A stretch of 64,000 nucleotides of DNA from Muricauda sp. MAR_2010_75 (GTDB taxonomy: Bacteria > Bacteroidota > Bacteroidia > Flavobacteriales > Flavobacteriaceae): assembly GCF_000745185.1 (NCBI RefSeq), contig NZ_JQNJ01000001.1, forward strand, positions 3,950,501-4,014,500, written 5' to 3'. Each line of letters starts with the position of its first letter. Within the stretch, counting starts at the first letter, position 1. A program made the position numbers and the translations under genes. Positions 18,337 through 24,891 of this stretch are shown here, piece after piece. The notes under the pieces were generated by a model. The model was not told the DNA's origin and ran no database searches. It saw only the letters and a program-made list of their open reading frames with translations.

Positions 18337-18797
18337 AGTACCAGACAAAACAGAATATTGAAGTAAATTATATTCATGGATCTTTGGAAAATGATTGGAT
18401 AGTGTTTGGGTACGGCGATGATACCGATGAAAACTATCAAATCATGAGAGATTTAGAAATCGACGAGCTAATTGAAAACTATAAAAACCAAGCATACAGC
18501 AAATATGACAACTACTCACAACTTTACGAACGTGCGTTAAACAAGTACAATGAGTATGATGTATTGGTAATTGGTCATTCTTTGGGAAAAACAGACAAAG
18601 CGTTATTAAGTGAAATAATAAACTCTTCTAAACTGGGGAAGTTTTATTGCTTCAAAAGAAAGGATTTAGAACACACCCCTGAATTTGTGGAAAAAGAATT
18701 TGATGTTCTCAATAAAATGGCAAGTAGAATTTTTTCCAATGAACTGGACAAAAGAAAAAAAATGGTTCCCTTATCGAAAAGTGCTTTTTTCCCCTAA
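18337..18797 (+). pseudogene. abiH: AbiH family gene, 3' part, separated by IS
   Basis: The frame continues from the 5' part: after the TTGG duplication it reads GAG TAC CAG, then VNYIHGSLENDWIVFGYGDD and VLVIGHSLGKTD, the two C-terminal AbiH signatures. 152 residues follow the join. A TTG at 18333 could start a fragment, but it is the target duplication, not a natural start. It ends 35 bp before the AbiV-like gene. Confidence 0.85.
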
Positions 18798-18832
18798 ATT
18801 GAAAGCTCCCTAAGCCCTCTTTAGTGCCTTCT

Positions 18833-19465
18833 ATGAAAAATGATGCGTTTTATTTAGACGGTTACAGGCATGCTCTGGATAATGCAAAATCTTTGTTGGA
18901 TATTGCAACATGTGCGTCTGAAATGAATAACCGTGGAGCTGGAACATCACTTTGTATCCTTTCAGCAGAAGAATCTATAAAAGCAGTGTTTATATTACAG
19001 CAAAGTGTCAATCCAAATCAAAAAATAAGTGATTATGAAGATATATTCAAAAGCCACAAAACCAAACATGAGTATATCGTTGAACTCTTCAAACAAATGG
19101 ATCGATTCAGATTCAAAATTTTAGAGGAATATGGGAAAGTTAGGCATGATCGAAAACTTAGAAGAAAAGTAGCCCGAAAAAACCCCAAAATAATGAAAAC
19201 TGTAGATTGGGCCTTTCAAAATTTTAAATCCATACCTGAAATGATGGATACTTTTGATTGGTTCGAAAAAGCAAATGTTCAAAAAAATTATGGCCTGTAT
19301 CTGGGTTTAAATCAGCAAAAAGGTGCATGGAACATCCCAATTAAAACAGAAGCGATTGTGTTTAAAAGAGCATTGAGAAACGCCAAGAATATCTATGAAT
19401 ATGCAGTCTACAGTAAGGAGATATTAACAGATCCAAGTGTTATTAAAAAGCATCAAACAGAGTAG
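18833..19465 (+). CDS. abiV: AbiV family abortive infection-like protein
   Basis: 210 residues from ATG at 18833; an in-frame GTG at 18824 is the alternative. The N-terminal part (GYRHALDNAKSLLDIAT, then AGTSLCILSAEESIKAVFILQ) matches the AbiV pattern of a helical array with an Ala-x-x-x-Glu-Glu-x-x-Lys core, related to HEPN-like helical bundles. A basic stretch follows (RHDRKLRRKVARK, about 105-118). AbiV of Lactococcus stops phage translation through interaction with a phage protein. It is directly downstream of abiH, probably one operon; IS insertion upstream may reduce its transcription. Confidence 0.7.
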   Translation: MKNDAFYLDGYRHALDNAKSLLDIATCASEMNNRGAGTSLCILSAEESIKAVFILQQSVNPNQKISDYEDIFKSHKTKHEYIVELFKQMDRFRFKILEEYGKVRHDRKLRRKVARKNPKIMKTVDWAFQNFKSIPEMMDTFDWFEKANVQKNYGLYLGLNQQKGAWNIPIKTEAIVFKRALRNAKNIYEYAVYSKEILTDPSVIKKHQTE

Positions 19466-19787
19466 CCACACTGCCTATTATTACTTTTGAAAATCCAAAA
19501 AGTTTAGTAAAAAAATAAAGTTACATTTTCTGCTGGATAAAAATGAATATCGCCTTGCTTAGTAAATTAGTTTGGTAAGTTTTGGGACGATTGCAGCGCG
19601 AAACCTTGTTTCGCTCGCTGTTGTGTTTTACCAAATAAGGAAGTCTTCTAAAAGATGGTCTTCTTTTGCAATTAAGGGGCAAAAACTAAGGATTGCCACG
19701 CATGACACATCTTAAGAGAGAGTTGAACTTGGGTTTACCTTGCTTTACAATAGAACAACCGTTTCAAATGTATGTAACTTAATCAAT
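19466..19787. repeat. Gene-free stretch with a large hairpin
   Basis: Between AbiV and the convergent repressor gene. TTTGGTAA (19571-19578) pairs with TTACCAAA (19628-19635), and nested inside GCAGCGCGAAAC faces TTTCGCTCGCTG around CTTG. No T-run follows on the plus strand, so it is not a simple terminator. No small gene is evident. Confidence 0.45.
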
Positions 19788-20387
19788 TTATCTCCGAATT
19801 AATCCTTTAAATATTCCTTCAATATTAAAAGTCATACCTTCTTTCACTACGATTGGGTCGTGATTTTGATTAATTGATTCCAGTATACATACTTCATTAG
19901 TTACCCTACGAAATTTTTTTATTCTAACTCCTCCATCCAAGCTGCAGACTACAATTTCACCATTCTCTGCAGATTGCTGTTTTTTCGCTATTACTAAATC
20001 TTTATTTCTTATTTCTGGAACCATTGAATCTCCCTCGGCTTGCACTAAAAATGCTTGATCGACAGAAAATGAAATTAAACTTGAAGGTAAAGGTATTCGC
20101 GTAATTGGGTTACCAGAAAGAATCGTTCCGTCAGGACCACATTTGGCTGGCCCATAAAGGTTTAGAAAAGTAATTGGTTCCTCAGGCGTAGATAAAATTT
20201 GATAATCAGAAGGGTTGCTAGGATTTCTTTTAAGCAGTCCTTTACTCTCTAATTGGTTAATATGGTGGTAAACAAGGCTAGGAGATGACAGCCCTAGCTC
20301 TTCCTGTAAGTCTCTCATTGATAATGGAGAGTCGAGATTTTTGGAAAGCAAATCTAGAAGTCGCTCTTGGGTTCTGTGAAGATTCAT
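19788..20387 (-). CDS. LexA-like S24 peptidase repressor
   Basis: 199 residues from ATG at 20387 (MNLHRTQERLLDLL); the longer open frame is hydrophobic, cysteine-rich and covers the divergent promoter. A winged helix at 1-65 (SMRDLQEELGLSSPSLVYHHI) is followed by the autoprotease domain: Ser121 in EGDSM, Lys157 or 158 in GGVRIKKF, and a likely cleavage site Cys83-Gly84 in AKCGPDG, as the Cys-Gly in UmuD. Such proteins bind as dimers and cut themselves when RecA is activated by DNA damage. An inverted repeat 14 bp before its start is the likely operator, shared with the divergent pair of genes. Confidence 0.88.
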   Translation of the reverse strand: MNLHRTQERLLDLLSKNLDSPLSMRDLQEELGLSSPSLVYHHINQLESKGLLKRNPSNPSDYQILSTPEEPITFLNLYGPAKCGPDGTILSGNPITRIPLPSSLISFSVDQAFLVQAEGDSMVPEIRNKDLVIAKKQQSAENGEIVVCSLDGGVRIKKFRRVTNEVCILESINQNHDPIVVKEGMTFNIEGIFKGLIRR

Positions 20388-20400
20388 TGTTAATAACTTT

Positions 20401-20423
20401 TTGTTCAACTTTTTTTTGAACAA
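20401..20423. promoter_or_regulatory. Putative operator between repressor and divergent cassette
   Basis: TTGTTCAA (20401-20408) and TTGAACAA (20416-20423) form a perfect 8-bp inverted repeat with 7-bp spacer. A further GTTC-N11-GAAC lies at 20457-20475, closer to the divergent gene. Both are in the only 114-bp gap, so repressor binding would control both directions. Confidence 0.55.
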
Positions 20424-20501
20424 TTGAAATTTATTAATTATTGAATAAATTTGAGTGTTCCAATAATAATAGAACGAATATATCAATTTAATCTTATCGT
20501 C

Positions 20502-20777
20502 ATGGCAAAGAAAACAGTAAATTATAAAAAAGAGAGCATAAAAAATCTTCCTAATAACAAGCCTGTGGTATATAAGATTACGACAGCAGGTGGGACAAAT
20601 AACTACACTGGAACAGCAAAAAGAGGAAGGGTTCAAGAAAGAATCGGAGAACATCTAAATGAAATTCCAGGAGCAAAAGTGCAAATTGAACAAATGCCTT
20701 CAATTGAGGATGCTAGAAAAAAAGAAGTCAATATTATTAGAAGATCCCAGCCCAAGTATAACAAACAAGGAAAGTAA
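20502..20777 (+). CDS. Small GIY-YIG-like nuclease domain protein
   Basis: 91 residues from ATG at 20502. The fold markers are in order: VYKI (23-26, in place of GIY), NYTG (34-37, in place of YIG), an arginine helix RVQERIGEH (43-51), glutamate Glu75 in ARKKEVNII, and PKYN (84-87). This is the minimal GIY-YIG layout, with degenerate first motif, so activity is uncertain. The gene is divergent from the LexA-like repressor and is followed one base later by the coiled-coil gene, indicating an operon under that repressor. Confidence 0.65.
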   Translation: MAKKTVNYKKESIKNLPNNKPVVYKITTAGGTNNYTGTAKRGRVQERIGEHLNEIPGAKVQIEQMPSIEDARKKEVNIIRRSQPKYNKQGK

Positions 20778-20778
20778 G

Positions 20779-21651
20779 ATGCCAAAAAGAATGACAGTTT
20801 CGCAATACAATAACTATGTGCGAAAACTACAAAGAGAACAAAAGAAAGCCATTGATAACTATAACCGTCAAGTAAAGGATTATAATAAAAAAGTCAAAAA
20901 GTCAGTTGACGACTATAATCGTGAGGTAAATGCTTACAACCAACGGGTTAAGTCAAATCGGAGACGTCTTCAGACTGAACTGAACAAATTGAGCCGGATT
21001 TCTACGACTTCAAGATATACAGTTTACCAAAGTTCCGTTGTAACACTGAACACCTATTATGAGTATCTTGACCAAAAATCTGGTCATGGCAATCTTAGCG
21101 AGCGATATAATCGCTATGTAGATTTATCCGAAAGAGAAGCAGCCAATAGTGCAGAGGTATTTAACGCTTTGGTTGATTCAGAACAATACGACCTGGATTC
21201 TGGATTAAATACTTCCACCATAACAAGTGAACTAAATAGAATTTCATTGGATTTGCACAGTAGATGGCAAGGAGCAATATTTTCATTAAATCCGAGAAAT
21301 CCTGATGCTGCTAGGCATTTCTGTACTAGTGCTAGAGAAATCATCACCCAAATACTTGAAATTAAGGCGCCAGACTCACATGTTATATCTTTACTTCCAG
21401 ATTGCGATTTGACAGATAATGGAAAACCTACTCGACGATCCAAAATCAGATTTCTGCTTTCCCAGAAAAACTTGTTAGACAATGATTTCGAAAACTTCGT
21501 TGAAGAAGATATGTCAAATATAATTGAGTTATTCAGGTTATTTAATGACGGAACGCACGGTTCTTCAGGGACCTTTTCCTTAACACAGCTTTCAAAAATT
21601 AAGAAACGTGTTGAGGATGGGATCATATTTCTTTCCGAGATAGCCAATTAA
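20779..21651 (+). CDS. Coiled-coil protein resembling predicted pPIWI-associating nucleases
   Basis: 290 residues from ATG at 20779, one base after the preceding stop. Residues 1-75 are a charged coiled coil with repeated DNYNRQVKDYNKKVKK-type units. The C-terminal 120 residues hold ARHFCTSAREIITQILEI, TRRSKIRFLL and LFNDGTHGSSGTFS, a pattern I recall from proteins labelled predicted pPIWI-associating nuclease; this could not be checked. The GTHG motif sits near 267-270. It is the likely effector of a damage-controlled cassette. No Argonaute gene is in the window. Confidence 0.55.
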   Translation: MPKRMTVSQYNNYVRKLQREQKKAIDNYNRQVKDYNKKVKKSVDDYNREVNAYNQRVKSNRRRLQTELNKLSRISTTSRYTVYQSSVVTLNTYYEYLDQKSGHGNLSERYNRYVDLSEREAANSAEVFNALVDSEQYDLDSGLNTSTITSELNRISLDLHSRWQGAIFSLNPRNPDAARHFCTSAREIITQILEIKAPDSHVISLLPDCDLTDNGKPTRRSKIRFLLSQKNLLDNDFENFVEEDMSNIIELFRLFNDGTHGSSGTFSLTQLSKIKKRVEDGIIFLSEIAN

Positions 21652-21765
21652 AACTTATTGATCATAAATTTCACAGTCAATCTTTAAAGTGAGTAAATCG
21701 GTGAGTAATATAAATTTAATATCATTAAATTATTAATTATCAATAATTTATAATTTAAGTTCTTG

Positions 21766-21817
21766 TCCCTCTTCCTCCGCTGAGAGACACCATCTCAAAA
21801 CAAGAAACCCTGTAAAT
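21766..21817. repeat. attR: second copy of the 52-bp direct repeat
   Basis: Identical to 9730-9781. It holds the last 14 bases of the tRNA-Ser gene without the rest, followed by the terminator hairpin. Gene content to the right returns to chromosomal type. Confidence 0.92.
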
Positions 21818-21836
21818 AATTGATTTACGGGGTTTT

Positions 21837-22243
21837 ATTTTACAGCACATTTTTCACCAAAAGGAGCTTCCAAAATCGTTTAAAGCATTTTTAATCAATC
21901 ATTTACATTGTTTTGCTTGGTATTCTTCTACAACTCCAGCCTACCACAAAGCGTTACCATTCATCTATTTTTCATCCTATTCAAACTATAATAAGTTGAA
22001 TAACTGTATATTAGTAATGAAATCATCTTAAATGGTTAACCAGCATAAAGGTGTAGTTCCCCAAGCAACCCCTTAAAAGACTGGACTATGACAGATAACA
22101 GTTATGCCAATTCCCTGCTTGAGGTTTCATTAATTACCAAGCTTCTTCCAGCCTCATGCTTTAATCACAAAAGTCTTAATTCAATAATCAGGAAATAGGT
22201 TGGTTCACTTGCAATCATAACCTAAATCCATAAAGCTATATGC
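21837..22243 (+). other. Gene-free 407-bp stretch after the element
   Basis: No convincing gene. An ATG frame of 36 codons (22088-22198, MTDNSYANSLLEV…) has no ribosome binding site and no recognised features, so it is only a possibility. No TAnnTTTG promoter is seen directly before the lipoprotein gene at 22244. Confidence 0.3.
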
Positions 22244-22858
22244 ATGAAAACCTTAAACATCTTCACCATTTTTTTATCCATGTTGCTGTTATCCGCCTGT
22301 GGCGACTCCAAAAAAAAGGAAAACACCACTTCGGCTTCAGACACTTCTGAAACGGAAGTAAAGGCACCAACAAGCAATTCAATAGATCTTGAACAACAAG
22401 GGGATTATACCCAGTTATACGCTCCAGGCGAGGATTGTAAACTAACTGCCTCTCAATTGGCCGTGGCTTTAGGGTACAGCGATGACCAAGTGGAAGAACA
22501 AAGTAACTATCAAGGTAGTTGTTGGTACAAAGTAACCCATCCGGGGAATTTCACGGTCAATTACGGGATAAACCTCGAAAAATGGGGAGACAAAAACATC
22601 ATTGAAGATGAAATAAAAAGTGGACTAAAAAATGAGATGATCGATGTCAGCATAAGTGAGTCCGGTGATACCTATATAAAAAGACACCCTGTACAAGGCT
22701 TTTTGCTACTGCTGAACGCCAACTATGGGAACCCTATAAAAGTTAGTTATAGTTATTTGAACCCCGATGGTCCCAAACTCACCGACTCCCAAAGGGAAGA
22801 GCAGAAACAGAATACTTATAAAATTGCCAACTATCTTATTAATCACTATCAAAACTAA
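22244..22858 (+). CDS. Lipoprotein of unknown function
   Basis: 204 residues. The signal sequence ends in LLLSACG with the lipobox Cys; an SDSKK-rich linker follows. The mature part (about 45-204) holds DCKLTASQLAVALGY and CWYKVTHPG, and two cysteines that may form a disulphide. No family is recognised. It is the first gene of a three-gene operon of exported proteins; the next starts 8 bp after its stop. Confidence 0.75.
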   Translation: MKTLNIFTIFLSMLLLSACGDSKKKENTTSASDTSETEVKAPTSNSIDLEQQGDYTQLYAPGEDCKLTASQLAVALGYSDDQVEEQSNYQGSCWYKVTHPGNFTVNYGINLEKWGDKNIIEDEIKSGLKNEMIDVSISESGDTYIKRHPVQGFLLLLNANYGNPIKVSYSYLNPDGPKLTDSQREEQKQNTYKIANYLINHYQN

Positions 22859-22865
22859 AGCTAAG

Positions 22866-24260
22866 ATGAAACCATTGCAAAACATCCTGTTGTTCTGCCT
22901 CTTGTTTATTGGAGCATTCCAAGGATATGCCCAACCTTTCACCTTGAACAAAGCAATTCAACCTGTAGAACTAAAACTGATGGCTGATACCAGAACTGGA
23001 CACGAAGGAGAACTGGGCATAGTTTATTTTAATCGATTGAAAGATTCCGCAATGTACCACTATGTCACGGGACACGACCTCTACAACTTTATTGACGTGT
23101 TGGTAACCAGTGTTGATGGCACTCCACTAAAGGTAAGTTTGGCAAAAGATAATTGGGAAGCAGTGCAGGCCGAACAAAATACTGCCCGTGCACAAGATGG
23201 GATGGTTGACTTTAAAATACGCACTTGGGGAAGTTTCGGAATAAAAGTGGAAACGGACCAACCCAACAACTCACTCTATAACATTACCGTATTGGCTAGC
23301 CCAGAAAAGAAAACCTATCTCGGCAGCGCCTTTAGAACCATCAATGAGGATGAAATGACATCCAATGGTGAAGCTCCTTCCAGTGAAGCTGGTGAGATGG
23401 GCGGTAATGGCGGAAAGACCAACTACCTGTTATATATTGCCCTTGGGGTTGCCTTATTGGTCATTGGTGTTTTGGCCGGTAAACTCATGGGTAGGAAAGG
23501 AAAAGGGACTACGGTAATTCTGGTGCTTCTATCATTAATGCCGTTATCAAGCTTTAGTCAGGATAGGGGTGCCGTGTTGACCATGGAAGAGTTTGAAAGC
23601 TGGAAAGAGGAACAGGATTCAAAACATGAAATGGTTATGCGTCAGTTGCAGGTTTTAGAAAGCGAGCGCAAAGCAGTGGATAAAGTTGTGGGCAATTTGG
23701 ACAAGACCATCTCAACCATTAGGAAACAATGGGACAATGTAAAGTTACTTTATAATACCTACAATAATGGGCTGGGCAAATGCATCAGTTCAGCACCACC
23801 AGCACAAGCTCCTTCCATTCCTTCCATTTGCACCGATTTGTATTTTGATGACAATGGTGATATTTCAGAGGAGGAAGACCAAGGGTGTGCCTCATGTTTT
23901 CTGGAAGCGCGAAAGAAGTTTAACAATATGCGATACCAGTTTGAAAAGCTGGCCACTATCTATAAGTGTACCAAGGACTTTTCCAACGCCGCAATTTCTT
24001 TTGGGGATGATGTATCCGGCTTTACTCCCAGTGGTGTAGGCGGTATGGCATGGCAAACGCAAAGAAGAAATATTGAAAAGTCAGTAACAGAACTCGAACA
24101 GGCTTACGATAATAAATATGCCGAATTTCTTCAAAGTCTAGCCGATGCCATGATGGAACTCAACATCTGTGAAGCCAAGTATGGGGTTGAAGACTGGTAT
24201 GACCGTTTTGGCTATATGTATTTTGAATTTATGAAAGACAAATATCAAAGAAACGACTGA
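22866..24260 (+). CDS. Exported/membrane protein of unknown function with coiled coil
   Basis: 464 residues from ATG at 22866 (MKPLQNILLFCLLF, a signal peptide ending AQPF); the upstream extension overlaps the preceding gene. An N-terminal extracytoplasmic domain (about 20-175), a glycine-rich spacer, one membrane segment (YLLYIALGVALLVIGVLAG, about 190-210) and, after a lysine stretch, a second hydrophobic segment (VILVLLSLMPLSSFSQ). The region after 245 is helical (SWKEEQDSKHEMVMRQLQV) and has four cysteines in CTDLYF…GCASCFLEA. The role is unknown. The stop overlaps the next ATG. Confidence 0.7.
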   Translation: MKPLQNILLFCLLFIGAFQGYAQPFTLNKAIQPVELKLMADTRTGHEGELGIVYFNRLKDSAMYHYVTGHDLYNFIDVLVTSVDGTPLKVSLAKDNWEAVQAEQNTARAQDGMVDFKIRTWGSFGIKVETDQPNNSLYNITVLASPEKKTYLGSAFRTINEDEMTSNGEAPSSEAGEMGGNGGKTNYLLYIALGVALLVIGVLAGKLMGRKGKGTTVILVLLSLMPLSSFSQDRGAVLTMEEFESWKEEQDSKHEMVMRQLQVLESERKAVDKVVGNLDKTISTIRKQWDNVKLLYNTYNNGLGKCISSAPPAQAPSIPSICTDLYFDDNGDISEEEDQGCASCFLEARKKFNNMRYQFEKLATIYKCTKDFSNAAISFGDDVSGFTPSGVGGMAWQTQRRNIEKSVTELEQAYDNKYAEFLQSLADAMMELNICEAKYGVEDWYDRFGYMYFEFMKDKYQRND

Positions 24261-24667
24261 TGAAAGTGAAAAAAATAAAGTTTATCCCACTGATATTCAT
24301 TAGTTTACTTATTTTCGGTAGCTGCAAATCTGTAAGCCCTGTAGTGTCCTCCACCAATACAGACATTATTGGGTCTTGGGAAGGCTGCGATGGACGTGTC
24401 GTTTCCTTTTATACCAACGAAAATGGAGAGATCGAAGGGCGTTATTCAAAGCTTGGGGGACTTGGAAGGTTCAAGTTTGCCGTGGATGAAATAGGCTTTT
24501 TTCTAACCCAGACAAGCACTGGCGTGTATACTGGAAAGGTGAAATGGAGAAACACTTCCGGAGCGGCAACCTGGAGGGATGAAACCATAGTGGTGGAAAA
24601 CAATATTCTAAAAACATCGGGTTCTGATGCTTGTGGTAACGAAATGACAAGGGTTAAAACTATATGA
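24260..24667 (+). CDS. Small lipoprotein of unknown function
   Basis: 135 residues. The lipobox is FGSCK. The mature part (IIGSWEGCDGRVVSFY…, GRFKFAVDEIGFFLTQT) looks like an all-beta, lipocalin-like domain often found in Bacteroidota lipoproteins, with two cysteines. The ATG overlaps the preceding TGA (ATGA). It ends the operon and is followed by a strong terminator. Confidence 0.7.
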   Translation: MKVKKIKFIPLIFISLLIFGSCKSVSPVVSSTNTDIIGSWEGCDGRVVSFYTNENGEIEGRYSKLGGLGRFKFAVDEIGFFLTQTSTGVYTGKVKWRNTSGAATWRDETIVVENNILKTSGSDACGNEMTRVKTI

Positions 24668-24700
24668 GCCCTTCTTGCTGTCAATAAATCAACAAAAATT

Positions 24701-24728
24701 AAAAGCCCCTGTATTAGGGGCTTTTTTT
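24701..24728 (+). terminator. Intrinsic terminator of the exported-protein operon
   Basis: AAAGCCCC and GGGGCTTT close a 7-base loop and are followed by T7. Confidence 0.9.
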
Positions 24729-24828
24729 AAGCTTCAGGCTTGATGAGCTTATTTCAATTTTACTTTCCAATACTACTCAACAAACCTAAAAACCTCTCCA
24801 AGAAAAATATTGGTAATTACATGTCGAT

Positions 24829-24852
24829 AAGGGTGTAAGAATCACACCTTTT
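24829..24852 (+). terminator. Hairpin with T-run before the HEAT/cytochrome gene
   Basis: AAGGGTGT and ACACCTTT pair with one wobble around AAGAATC, and T6 follows, 40 bp before the ATG. It could end read-through or attenuate the gene. Confidence 0.4.
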
Positions 24853-24891
24853 TTCATACCTTTTTCGCGCCAAACGAACGAAACCAAAAAA

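Larger units (their letters stand above)
9730..21817. mobile_element. 12-kb integrative mobilizable element in tRNA-Ser
   Basis: Bounded by the 52-bp direct repeats (unit length 12,036 bp). It has a tyrosine integrase beside attL, relaxase plus MobC plus an oriT-like hairpin, and no type IV secretion or mating-pair genes, so it should need a helper element for transfer. Cargo: YD-like repeat protein, interrupted AbiH, AbiV-like protein, and a LexA-like repressor with two divergent genes. Coding density is lower and the DNA visibly more AT-rich than the flanking chromosome, apart from the GC-richer IS inside. Confidence 0.88.

Noticed and set aside
19571..19635. Integron attC site
   Set aside because: The hairpin lacks the GTTRRRY/RYYYAAC core sites and no integron integrase is present.
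20388..20654. N-terminal extension of the S24 repressor
   Set aside because: Hydrophobic, cysteine-rich and covering the divergent promoter and start of the GIY-YIG-like gene; the winged helix begins at 20387.
9730..21817. Prophage
   Set aside because: No capsid, tail, terminase or lysis genes; relaxase and MobC point to a mobilizable element.
22088..22198. 36-codon small gene after attR
   Set aside because: No ribosome-binding signal, no signal peptide and no recognisable motif; kept only as a possibility.
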